NCBI GenBank assembly: GCA_013911975.1 | Contig: JACESF010000001.1 | Coordinates: 1 to 64,000, forward strand | Direction of reading: 5' to 3' | DNA length: 64,000 bases | Source: Hyphomicrobiales bacterium | Lineage (GTDB): Bacteria; Pseudomonadota; Alphaproteobacteria; Rhizobiales; Xanthobacteraceae | In this document: positions 29,315-37,052 of the stretch, in pieces | Layout: each line of letters opens with the position of its first letter | How positions within the stretch are numbered: position 1 is the first letter of the stretch | Program-made: the position numbers and the translations under genes | Notes under the pieces: model-generated | Databases searched by the model: none | Told to the model about the DNA's origin: nothing | What the model saw: the letters and a program-made list of their open reading frames with translations, nothing else

Positions 29315-30094
29315 ATGGGCACCAAACGACAGGTCGCCGTCGCCGGGCTCGGCGCCGTGGGGATGAAGGTCGCCAGGGCGCTGGACGCTGGGCTGGATGG
29401 GCTGGAACTGGTCGCTGTTTCGGCGGCGGACCCGGACCGCGCCCGCGCGCGGGTGGCCGGGTTCGCCCGCGTGCCGCAGGTGCTGCCGGTCGAGCGGCTC
29501 GCGGAGCGCGCGGACATCGTGGTGGAGTGCCTGCCGCCGTCGCTGTTCCGCACCCTCGCCGAGCCCGCCCTCGCTGCCGGGCGCCTGCTGGTGGTGGCGA
29601 GCGCCGGGGCGCTGGTGGCCCATGACGATCTGCGCGCCCGGGCCGGGGAAGGCGGGGGCCGCGTCCTCCTGCCCTCCGGCGCGCTGGCGGGGCTGGACGG
29701 GCTGCACGCCGCCGCCGAGGCGGGACTGGAAGCCGTCACCCTCGTCACCCGCAAGCCGCCGGGCTCCCTGGGGGGAGAGGCGGGGGAGGGGGCGCAGTGC
29801 GTGTTCGCCGGGACCGCCCGCGAGGCCATCGCGCGCTTCCCCCTCAATGTGAACGTGGCGGCGACCGTGAGCCTCGCGGGCCTCGGGCCGGACCGGACAC
29901 GGGTGGAGGTCTGGTCCGACCCCGCGCTCACCCGCAACGAGCATCACCTCACCGTCGAGAGCCGGGCCGGGCGCTTCACCCTGGTGGCGCAGAACTGGCC
30001 CGACCCCGAGAACCCGAAATCGAGCGCCATCACCGGCTTCTCGATCATCGCCGCCCTGCGCCGCCTCACGCTGCCGCTCGTTATCGGCACCTGA
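29315..30094 (+). CDS. L-aspartate dehydrogenase-like protein
   Basis: This is a 259-residue NAD(P) enzyme of the aspartate dehydrogenase (NadX/DUF108) family. The N-terminal Rossmann motif is VAVAGLGAVG with G11, G13 and G16. ADIVVECLPPSLFRTLAEP and the invariant C-terminal ENPKSSAITGFSIIAAL segment match the family, as does NEHHLTVESRAGRF with the histidine near the active site. Known members interconvert aspartate and iminosuccinate. Its role here is probably catabolic rather than NAD synthesis, given the importer and aldehyde dehydrogenase neighbours; that is inference. Confidence 0.8.
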   Translation: MGTKRQVAVAGLGAVGMKVARALDAGLDGLELVAVSAADPDRARARVAGFARVPQVLPVERLAERADIVVECLPPSLFRTLAEPALAAGRLLVVASAGALVAHDDLRARAGEGGGRVLLPSGALAGLDGLHAAAEAGLEAVTLVTRKPPGSLGGEAGEGAQCVFAGTAREAIARFPLNVNVAATVSLAGLGPDRTRVEVWSDPALTRNEHHLTVESRAGRFTLVAQNWPDPENPKSSAITGFSIIAALRRLTLPLVIGT

Positions 30095-30110
30095 TTTTCA
30101 AGGAGAAACC

Positions 30111-30863
30111 ATGAGCACCAAGGATTTCACCGCGGGCGGCTATCGCTATGTGCCCGGCGTCTTCCAATATTCCGCCGGTGTCGCGGCGCTGCCGGGCCAT
30201 GTGATCGAGCGGGTGCGGTTCGCCGATCCCGTTCCGCTGAAGGAGGGCTTCGCCCGCATCGCGCAGATCATCAGCGCGACGGGCAGTCCCCTCACGTCCT
30301 TCTGCGCCTGCGAGCTGCGCTCGCCCGCGCCCTTCTCAGAGGAAGGTTTCAAGGCGTTCAACGCCGTCTATGCCGGCACGCTCCAGGACTGGGGGCTGTT
30401 CGCCCAAGGCGACAATCCCGTGGCCCGCAGCAATGTCTGCCCGGAGATCAACGCGCCCGCGACGCCCAGCTTCCACGCCTTCTCCTACGTGCGCGCGCAG
30501 GAGGGCGCGGCCCCGTCCTTCGTCGTGGCGGGCTCCGGCGAGGCGCCGGAGGGCAAGGACAGCTATGGCGGCCACGCCATCGCGCCCGGCGATACCTCGC
30601 CGGAGGGGCTGCGCCAGAAGGCGCTCTGGGTGCTGGGCGAGATGGAGCGCCGCATGGGCGCCATGGGCTTCGGCTGGGCCGACACCACGGCGGTGCAGGC
30701 CTATACGGTGCATGACCTCCACCCCTTCCTGGGCGCGGAGATCGTGAAGCGCGGCGCAGCGCGCCATGGGCTGACCTGGCATTTCAACCGCCCGCCGCTG
30801 GTGAGCCTCGACTACGAGATGGACTGCCGCGGCGTCGCCCACGAGCGCGTCGTTCCCGCCTGA
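30111..30863 (+). CDS. CnbZ-like deaminase, RidA-type
   Basis: This 250-residue protein resembles the group named after 2-amino-5-chloromuconate deaminase CnbZ. Conserved-looking stretches are SFCACELRSPAPF, ARSNVCPEINAPATPSFHAFSY and AVQAYTVHDLHPFL. The C-terminal DYEMDCRGV resembles the end of the RidA/YjgF fold, which hydrolyses enamines and imines. A strong TCAAGGAGAAACC site precedes the ATG. As the last gene after an aldehyde dehydrogenase and an imine-producing dehydrogenase, it may remove nitrogen from an imino or enamino acid. The family assignment is from memory of the pattern and should be treated as tentative. Confidence 0.6.
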   Translation: MSTKDFTAGGYRYVPGVFQYSAGVAALPGHVIERVRFADPVPLKEGFARIAQIISATGSPLTSFCACELRSPAPFSEEGFKAFNAVYAGTLQDWGLFAQGDNPVARSNVCPEINAPATPSFHAFSYVRAQEGAAPSFVVAGSGEAPEGKDSYGGHAIAPGDTSPEGLRQKALWVLGEMERRMGAMGFGWADTTAVQAYTVHDLHPFLGAEIVKRGAARHGLTWHFNRPPLVSLDYEMDCRGVAHERVVPA

Positions 30864-30870
30864 CGGCTTG

Positions 30871-30894
30871 GGGCGTGCCCGCGCCGGCACGCCC
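30871..30894 (+). terminator. Terminator hairpin of the liv1 catabolic operon
   Basis: A 9-bp stem (GGGCGTGCC/GGCACGCCC) with a 6-base loop lies 8 bases after the stop. It is followed by GTCTTCC, a weak T-run. Confidence 0.55.
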
Positions 30895-31056
30895 GTCTTC
30901 CCCGCCGCGACACGACACCCTGTCGGGCCACGCACCGCCCGGCGGGGCGCATCCGCGCGCGCGCCACAGCCGCGCCGCTACGACCCGGCGCGCGTATTCA
31001 CGCGCGCGAGCGGGAGGTGCCTAGGATTTCGGGATTTGGTTTTTAAGGGGTTCGGT

Positions 31057-31132
31057 TGGTGGAGCCGAGGGGAATCGAACCCCTGACCTCTGCAGTGCGA
31101 TTGCAGCGCTCTCCCATCTGAGCTACGGCCCC
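31057..31132 (-). tRNA. tRNA-Ala (CGC)
   Basis: This is a 76-base cloverleaf on the minus strand. The acceptor is GGGGCCG/CGGCTCC, the D-arm GCTCAGATGGGAGAGC, and the anticodon stem CTGCA/TGCAG has the loop ATCGCAC, so the anticodon is CGC. The T-arm is GGGGTTCGATTCCCC, and the 3' ACCA is encoded. Confidence 0.97.
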
Positions 31133-31197
31133 GAACCTTGGGAGGCGCCATTTAGTGAACCTGCCCCCCTGCTGTCAAGCGAGGCGAAGGAGGGGAT

Positions 31198-31644
31198 TTA
31201 GATATCCACTGCCCGCGTCCGGACGGCGGAGGAAAAACGCACGGTGAGAACGCGCGAGGCAACGATGCGGCCAAGCTCGGGCGTCATGCGGACCGGCGTG
31301 CAGCGCTGCAGCGCCGTGAGCGCGGCGGCGACGAAGGCCTTCTGAGTCGCCTGGTCGCCGGTGAGCCGGGAATGAGTCGCGAGGGGCGCGCCCTTCATTT
31401 CGCCGCGCGCATTCAGCCCGAATCGCAAGGTGATCTCGGATCCCTCCGTCCCCGAGGGCGCCGTCCAGCAGGCGCGCAGGGCGGGCCAGAGCTGGTCCAA
31501 CCGGCTCAGAGGCGGGGTGGTGCCCTGCGGGGAGGGGCCCTGCGCCCCAGCCGGCCCTGCGGGCAGGAGCGCGAGGAGCGCCAGCACCCCCAGCGCCGCG
31601 GCCGCCGGGAGGGCGCGCCCGGCGCAAGAGGGGCGCTTTGCCAT
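31198..31644 (-). CDS. Hypothetical exported protein, TonB/TolA C-terminal-like
   Basis: This is a 148-residue protein with a clear signal peptide (basic start, then ALPAAAALGVLALLALLPAGPAGAQ). The mature part has WPALRACWTAP, EITLRFGLNARGEMKG and KAFVAAALTALQRCTPVRM, the pattern of TonB/TolA C-terminal domains including a pair of cysteines that may form a disulfide. It is likely periplasmic or envelope-linked. Its start overlaps the stop of the upstream 81-residue gene (TGATG). Confidence 0.65.
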   Translation of the reverse strand: MAKRPSCAGRALPAAAALGVLALLALLPAGPAGAQGPSPQGTTPPLSRLDQLWPALRACWTAPSGTEGSEITLRFGLNARGEMKGAPLATHSRLTGDQATQKAFVAAALTALQRCTPVRMTPELGRIVASRVLTVRFSSAVRTRAVDI

Positions 31645-31889
31645 CAGCCGGCCCGGCTCTTGCTCTCGATCAGCGCCGCCACCTCGGTCAGCGCGTCCGC
31701 CAGCGCCCGGATCTGTGCCGGGTCCAGCGAGATCTGGACGGCGGGGGAGGGCACGCCCGGCCCGCGCGGGACGCCCACTTCAAACCGTATGCCACCCATG
31801 CGCCCGTCGAACACGGCTGTTGTGAACGCCTGGAGCGGCCACACCTTCAGGCGGCCCGCCTCGTCCTTGTCCCAGTCCTCGAAATCCAT
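31644..31889 (-). CDS. Conserved hypothetical small protein
   Basis: This is an 81-residue soluble acidic protein beginning MDFEDWDKDEAGRLKVWPL. A longer frame back to 31961 exists, but the ATG at 31889 gives the more protein-like start. The text contains RIRFEVGV-like strands and a C-terminal helix (QIRALADALTEVAALIES). No known domain was recognised. Its stop overlaps the next gene, so they are translated together. Confidence 0.55.
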   Translation of the reverse strand: MDFEDWDKDEAGRLKVWPLQAFTTAVFDGRMGGIRFEVGVPRGPGVPSPAVQISLDPAQIRALADALTEVAALIESKSRAG

Positions 31890-32036
31890 GGAGTTCCTCG
31901 TATCCGTTGCCCGGCCATCCCCGCCCAGCTGTGCAAGCCGCAGGACGGCGCGGTGCGCCAAGCTTGAACGATCCTTCAGGATCGACGCAGGGCGTCCCTG
32001 GCATTATAGCTAAGCAATTGCGAGGTTGGCGCGGCA

Positions 32037-32639
32037 TTGATATCGGTCGTCATTCCCACTCATAACTCCGAGCGTGCGCTCGTCCCGACCCTGGCCGCTC
32101 TGGTGCCGGGCGTGACGGGGGGGATTCTGCGGGACGTGATCCTCGCGGACGGCGGGTCCAGCGACGACACCGCCGCCATCGCCGACGCGGCGGGCTGCGT
32201 GTTTTTCTCCGGCCTCGGGGATGTGGGCCTGCGCCTCAAGCAGGGCGCGGCGCAGAGCCGGGGGCGCTGGCTGCTGTTCCTCCATCCCTATTCCCTCCTG
32301 GAAGAAGGCTGGGTGCGGGAGGTGGCGAGCTTCCTGGAGAGCGCGGAGCGGCGCGGCGCGGCCGACAAGATCGCGGCCACCTTCCGCCTGAGCGTGGACG
32401 GCTACGGCCTTCGCCCGCGCCTGGGGGAAGCGGTGGCGGCGGCTCGGCTGGCGGTGACGGGGCGTCCCCGTCCGGGACAGGGGCTGCTGCTCTCCCGGCG
32501 CCATTACGAGCGGCTGGGCGGCCATGTGGCGGGAAAGGGTGCGGAGCGCCGGCTCATCGCGCGCATCGGCCTGAGGCGGCTGCATGTGCTGCGGGCGAGC
32601 GTCCTGCTGCCGGAGGGCATGCCCTCGGCCAAGCTCTGA
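32037..32639 (+). CDS. Short family 2 glycosyltransferase
   Basis: This is a 200-residue GT2 protein. ISVVIPTHNSERAL at the N-terminus and ILADGGSSDDTA near residue 37 are the nucleotide-sugar binding elements; LLFLHPYSLL stands where the DXD motif normally is, so metal binding may be altered. The start is TTG at 32037, without a convincing ribosome-binding site. It is shorter than typical GT2 enzymes but has a complete Rossmann-like half. Substrate and acceptor are unknown. Confidence 0.7.
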   Translation: MISVVIPTHNSERALVPTLAALVPGVTGGILRDVILADGGSSDDTAAIADAAGCVFFSGLGDVGLRLKQGAAQSRGRWLLFLHPYSLLEEGWVREVASFLESAERRGAADKIAATFRLSVDGYGLRPRLGEAVAAARLAVTGRPRPGQGLLLSRRHYERLGGHVAGKGAERRLIARIGLRRLHVLRASVLLPEGMPSAKL

Positions 32640-32845
32640 AAGTGCGAAGCGGGGATATGCGCGGCGCCGGATCTTTGAAACGTCGGGCCAGCGACAGGCG
32701 TCGAGCTGCGGAGAGCCGAACGCGGGATCTTCTGAAGGCCCGGAACTTGGGGGCCTTGAGACAAGGGCGGCCGCGCTGAGGCGCGCGGCTCCCTCGTGCT
32801 TTACATCATCGGTCTCGGGCTATTCGCCTTCGACCCGTGCGGGCC

Positions 32846-33052
32846 TCAGTGGCCGCGCACGACCGCCTGCGGGATTTCCTCACGGGTGAGGCCGATGCGG
32901 GCGAGGTCCGAGTCGGACAGCCGCGTCAGGTGCTTGTACTCGGCGGCCATCTGGCGCGCCTCACCGACCGCAGCGACGAAGTCCGACACCAGGGCGCCGA
33001 ACCGACCGAACAGGCCCGTCTCGCGAACCGGGTGGGTAGTCATCGTGGTCAT
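32846..33052 (-). CDS. DUF1127 small protein
   Basis: This is a 68-residue basic protein. The C-terminal half HLTRLSDSDLARIGLTREEIPQAV is the DUF1127 core (LsDreLaDIGLtRddI pattern). An ATG four codons upstream at 33064 is possible, but ATGGAGG just before the 33052 start is a better ribosome-binding site. Relatives affect phosphate/carbon metabolism, RNA turnover or motility; no role can be named here. Confidence 0.8.
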   Translation of the reverse strand: MTTMTTHPVRETGLFGRFGALVSDFVAAVGEARQMAAEYKHLTRLSDSDLARIGLTREEIPQAVVRGH

Positions 33053-33333
33053 TGTTGCCTCCATCTAACGCCCTCTTACATAAGGGAAGAGTGTGCGTTG
33101 CAACATCGCTGATTGTGCATGGCACCATTGCGAGCCTGGTATACCGCCGACCAGAATTAGGAGTGTGCTAACCCTAAACGGGCAGACCTGAGGGGCTGTG
33201 GACAGGCCGGGGACGGCGAACCTTTTTCCTCGCCCCCCTCTGGACCCCCGCTGCCGAATTGCGTATAGAGCGGACCTCGCCGGGCGGTCCTCGTGGCCCG
33301 CACGGGTCGCGCCCGCAAATAGCGGGCGGCCGT

Positions 33334-33407
33334 TGGGGGATAGTTCAACGGTAGAACCGCGGACTCTGACTCCGTTAATCTAGGTTCGAATCCTAGTCCC
33401 CCAGCCA
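33334..33407 (+). tRNA. tRNA-Gln (CTG)
   Basis: This is a 74-base cloverleaf. The acceptor is TGGGGGA/TCCCCCA, the anticodon stem CGGA/TCCG has the loop CTCTGAC, so the anticodon is CTG, the T-arm is TAGGTTCGAATCCTA, and 3' GCCA is encoded. An AT-rich patch follows at 33409-33435. Confidence 0.97.
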
Positions 33408-33584
33408 CTCACTCAATCATTGAAAATATAGAGACTTGCTCACGCGATCGCGCGCTCGCCTTGGCAGGCGACCGATCGGTTGGAGCGTGGGGCTGGCAGG
33501 TGCGGGCGACCGGGCCGGCCGGGTTGCGCTCGCGGGCCGTCGGGCGCGCCGGCGCTCCTTTGCCGGGTGATTGCTGCGGCGGCC

Positions 33585-35129
33585 TCATTCCTCGGCGAAG
33601 ACCCTGTCCCGGCCGCGCTTCAGGTTGGGGATGACGGCCGCGCAGAGAATCGCGACGGCGACCAGCAGCAGGGCGGCGCTCAGGGGGCGCTCGATCACGC
33701 CCACGAGGCTGCCGCGCGACATCAGCAGCGCGCGCCGCAGATTGTCCTCCATCAGCTTGCCCAGCACGAAGCCCAGCAGCATGGGCGCCGGCTCGAATCC
33801 CAGCTTGTAGAGCGTGTAGCCCACCAGCGCGAAGCCGGCGGTCATCACGAGGTCGAGGGGCGAATTGTTGATGGAATAGATGCCGATGCAGGAGAAGACC
33901 AGGATGGTCGGGAACAGCAGCCGGTAGGGCACCTGCAGGAAGCGCACCCAGATGCCGATCATGGGCAGGTTGATGACCAGCAGCATCAGGTTGCCGATCC
34001 ACATGGAGGTGATCATGCCCCAGAACAGGTCCGGGTTCTTGGTCATCACCTGCGGCCCGGGAATGATGCCCTGGATGGTCATGGCGCCCACCATCAGCGC
34101 CATCACCGCATTGGGCGGCACGCCCAGGGTGAGAAGCGGGATGAAGGAGGTCTGCGCGCCCGCATTGTTGGCGCTTTCCGGCCCCGCCACGCCCTCGATG
34201 GCGCCGCGCCCGAACCGCTCGGGATGGCGCGAGAGGCGCTTCTCCAGGGAATAGGAGGCGAACGGCCCCAGCACCGCCCCGTTGCCGGGCAGGATGCCGA
34301 GGATGGAGCCGACGATGGTGCCGCGCACCACCGGCATGGCGGCGGCCCTCAGGTCGTCCCGGCTCGGCAGGAGCGGGCCGATGGGCTTCTTCACGAGGTC
34401 GCGCTTTTCCGTGATGCCCAGGTTGCGCAGCACCTCCGCGAAGCCGAACACGCCCATGGCGAGGATGGCGAAGTCGATGCCGTCCGCGAGCGGCGCGAAG
34501 CCCCAGGTGAGGCGCTCCTGCCCGGTCTCCAGGTCCGTGCCCACGGTGGAGAGCAGCAGGCCGAGGAAGATCATCGCCATGGCCTTGGAGAGCGACCCGT
34601 GCGCCAGCACCACCGCGAAGGCGAGGCCCATGACCATGAGCGAGAAATATTCGGCGGGGCCGAACAGCAGCGCCATGCGGGTGAGGGGGACGGCGAGGGC
34701 GGCGATGACCACCGTGGCGACGCAGCCCGCGAAGAAGGAGCCGAGCGCGGAAATGCCCAGCGCCGCGCCCGCGCGCCCGCGCTTGGCCATCTCATGGCCG
34801 TCGATGGCGGTGACGACGGAGGTCGCCTCGCCGGGGATGTTCACGAGGATGGCGGTGGTGGAGCCGCCATATTGCGCGCCGTAATAGATGCCCGCGAGCA
34901 TGATGAGGGCGCCGGTGGGCGGCAGGCCGAAGGTGATCGGCAGCAGCATGGTGATGGTGGCGATGGGCCCGACGCCCGGCAGCACGCCGATGAGCGTACC
35001 CACGAGGCAGCCGACGAAGCAGAGCAGGATGTTGGTGGGGAGCGGCACCGCGCCGACGAACGGAAGCTCGACCGGCACGAGGTTCAGGATTGTGGAGAAG
35101 CCGAGCGCGAGATTGCCGAGAATGTCCAT
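33585..35129 (-). CDS. tctA: Tripartite tricarboxylate transporter, TctA
   Basis: This is a 514-residue inner-membrane subunit with about 11-12 helices. Family signatures are FVGCLVGTLIGVLPGVGPIATIAML-like text at residues 35-60 and GILPGNGAVLGPFASYSLEKR near 240. It is the main channel of a secondary tricarboxylate/dicarboxylate importer. Only 6 bases separate it from tctB. The order is tctC-tctB-tctA on the minus strand, the common order. Confidence 0.95.
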   Translation of the reverse strand: MDILGNLALGFSTILNLVPVELPFVGAVPLPTNILLCFVGCLVGTLIGVLPGVGPIATITMLLPITFGLPPTGALIMLAGIYYGAQYGGSTTAILVNIPGEATSVVTAIDGHEMAKRGRAGAALGISALGSFFAGCVATVVIAALAVPLTRMALLFGPAEYFSLMVMGLAFAVVLAHGSLSKAMAMIFLGLLLSTVGTDLETGQERLTWGFAPLADGIDFAILAMGVFGFAEVLRNLGITEKRDLVKKPIGPLLPSRDDLRAAAMPVVRGTIVGSILGILPGNGAVLGPFASYSLEKRLSRHPERFGRGAIEGVAGPESANNAGAQTSFIPLLTLGVPPNAVMALMVGAMTIQGIIPGPQVMTKNPDLFWGMITSMWIGNLMLLVINLPMIGIWVRFLQVPYRLLFPTILVFSCIGIYSINNSPLDLVMTAGFALVGYTLYKLGFEPAPMLLGFVLGKLMEDNLRRALLMSRGSLVGVIERPLSAALLLVAVAILCAAVIPNLKRGRDRVFAEE

Positions 35130-35135
35130 CGTCCC

Positions 35136-35813
35136 TCACAGATAGATCACACCGGGGATGATCAGGACGGGCATGGGGAGCTGCAGCACGTAGCGGAACA
35201 GGCCGATGCTGAGCAGGGTCACGCCGATGGCGAACAGCAGCAGCTCGCCGAACCGCGTGTCGGGTGCCGCCGCCCCGCTGATGACCGCCAGCAGCGGCCC
35301 CGCCACCAGCAGCCCCGCCGAGCGCACCGTGAGCGCGAAGGCGAGGATGCCCCCAACAACGAAGATCGGTCCGCGCAGGCCGCTGCGGTCCAGGAAGGTG
35401 GAGCGCCGCACGGCCAGGACCACGAGGCCCGCCATGACCGCCAGATACATGATGCAGAAGGCGAAGGCGGCGGGCGGCCAATCCCCCGGCGCGGTGGGCA
35501 GGACCGTGCCGATCACGAGCGCTGCGGCGGCCAGCGCCGCGATGAGCAGGACGCCGCTGAAATCGGCGAGGCCCACCGTATAGCCCTCGCGCCGCATGCA
35601 GGCGCCGACCGCGAGGAACAGGCCGAACCCGGCGAGGCACACCATCAGGAAGCGCGGGATGAGCCCCGGCCCGATGGCGGTGAGCCGCCCGACCTCAAGG
35701 TCCGACGAGCCGATCCAGCCGATGGCGGCGAAGCCGATGAGCAGAAGCCCGGCCGCGAAATTCTGCGGGTCGCGGACGAGACGGGCGCGGGCGCCGATCG
35801 GGGCGAGGGGCAT
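35136..35813 (-). CDS. tctB: Tripartite tricarboxylate transporter, TctB
   Basis: This is a 225-residue small membrane subunit with about five hydrophobic segments. The N-terminal RDPQNFAAGLLLIGFAAIGWIGSSDLEVG and GPGLIPRFL pattern is typical of TctB. It lies between tctC and tctA and is presumably cotranscribed with both. Confidence 0.9.
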   Translation of the reverse strand: MPLAPIGARARLVRDPQNFAAGLLLIGFAAIGWIGSSDLEVGRLTAIGPGLIPRFLMVCLAGFGLFLAVGACMRREGYTVGLADFSGVLLIAALAAAALVIGTVLPTAPGDWPPAAFAFCIMYLAVMAGLVVLAVRRSTFLDRSGLRGPIFVVGGILAFALTVRSAGLLVAGPLLAVISGAAAPDTRFGELLLFAIGVTLLSIGLFRYVLQLPMPVLIIPGVIYL

Positions 35814-35886
35814 GATGCCTCCGGAAAGCGGGACGGCGAAAAGGGCAAAGGCGGCCTGCGGGCCGCCTCGCGCGTCACGGAGGCTC

Positions 35887-36864
35887 TCACCGCGTGGCGG
35901 TGGAGCCCTCGGCCTTCACCAGGGCCGCCCATTTCTCGTTCTCGGCAGCGAGGTAGCGGGTGAAATCCTCCGCCGAGGTGCCGGTCAGCTCGTAGCCGAG
36001 CTGCTGGAGCTTCGCGCGCGTCTCCGGCTCCTTCAGGATGTCGGTGAAGGCGGTGTTGAGCTTCTTCACCAGGTCCGGCGGCATGTTGGCCGGCCCGAAG
36101 ATGCCCCACCAGTTCACCATCTCGTAGCCCGGCAGGCCCTCCTCGGCCATGGTCGGGATCTTGGGCAAATTGGCCGCGCGCACCTTGCTGGTGACGGCGA
36201 TGCCCTTGAGCTGCCCCGCCTCGATGGCGGCGGCGACCGTGGGGGCGCTGCAGAACATGTAGGGAAGCTGCCCGCCCATCACCTGCGGCAGGGCGGGGGC
36301 CTCGCCCGGGAACGGCACGGCGACCGGGGAAATCTTCGCCATGTTGTTGAAGAACATGGCCGCCATGAAGGAGCCGTCGCCGCGCCCGCCGGTGGCGTAG
36401 CTGAGGTCGTTGGGATGCGCCTTGGCATAGGCGATCAGGTCCTGCACCGAGTTCGGCTTGAAGCTCGGGTTGGCCACCAGCACCAGGGGCGACCACGCCA
36501 CGAGGCTGATGGGCGTGAAGTCCTTCATCGGCTCATAGCCGATATTGGGATAGAGCGAGGGCGCGACCGCGTGGGTGGTCTGCGTCGCGAGCTGGAGCGT
36601 GCGCCCGTCGGGCGCGGCCTTCGCGACGTATTTGGAGCCGATCTGCCCCGTCGCGCCCGCGCGGTTCTCCACGATGACCGGCGTGCCGAGCTTTTCCGAG
36701 AGGCGGGCGCCGAGCACCCGGGCCAGCGTGTCGGTGGTGCCGCCCGCCTGATAGGCGACGATGATGGAAATCGGCTGCTCGGCCCGCGCCACGGACACGC
36801 CGACGGGAGCGCTCATGGCAAGAAGGAGGGCCGCGGCGCACAGGATGCCACTGCGACGGTTCAT
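35887..36864 (-). CDS. tctC: Tripartite tricarboxylate receptor, TctC/Bug family
   Basis: This is a 325-residue periplasmic binding protein. The signal peptide GILCAAALLLAMSAPVGVSVARA precedes QPISIIVAYQAGGTTDTLAR, the standard Bug-family N-terminus that binds a carboxylate. Further family segments are VENRAGATGQIGSKYVAKAAPDG and NDLSYATGGRGDGSFMAAMFF. The ligand is probably a di- or tricarboxylate, as suggested by the TcuA-like and PrpD-like genes upstream. Confidence 0.92.
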   Translation of the reverse strand: MNRRSGILCAAALLLAMSAPVGVSVARAEQPISIIVAYQAGGTTDTLARVLGARLSEKLGTPVIVENRAGATGQIGSKYVAKAAPDGRTLQLATQTTHAVAPSLYPNIGYEPMKDFTPISLVAWSPLVLVANPSFKPNSVQDLIAYAKAHPNDLSYATGGRGDGSFMAAMFFNNMAKISPVAVPFPGEAPALPQVMGGQLPYMFCSAPTVAAAIEAGQLKGIAVTSKVRAANLPKIPTMAEEGLPGYEMVNWWGIFGPANMPPDLVKKLNTAFTDILKEPETRAKLQQLGYELTGTSAEDFTRYLAAENEKWAALVKAEGSTATR

Positions 36865-36972
36865 GGGTTACTCCCTAGGATGCCATTGTTCGACCGTCTT
36901 TTTCCGTTCGCCCTAAGCGAGCGTGCGCGGTCCTGGCTCATTCGAGATTAGGTGTCGTAAAGCGTCTTTCAA

Positions 36973-37007
36973 ATACCGATTGACGAGTCAGTATACCGTT
37001 CCGGTAT
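36973..37007. promoter_or_regulatory. Candidate operator upstream of tctC
   Basis: ATACCG occurs at 36973 and 36993 in direct repeat 20 bases apart, about two helical turns. The second copy forms a perfect dyad with CGGTAT (ATACCG-TTC-CGGTAT, 36993-37007). It lies 109-143 bases before the tctC start. The regulator is unknown. Confidence 0.45.
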
Positions 37008-37052
37008 CAAGCCGGGCCCAGCTATGCCGGGCGACGGGTGTGCCGGGCCGGA

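Noticed and set aside
30868..31086. 72-codon plus-strand frame ending GWWSRGESNP
   Set aside because: It runs into the antisense of tRNA-Ala and has no conserved feature.
33157..33408. 83-codon minus-strand frame with GFEPRLTESESAVLPLNY
   Set aside because: This is the well-known spurious translation of the antisense strand of a tRNA gene, here tRNA-Gln.
33480..35963. 827-codon open frame on the plus strand
   Set aside because: It is the antisense of tctA and tctB. Long shadow frames are expected at this GC content, and its text is His/Gln/Arg-rich without any domain.
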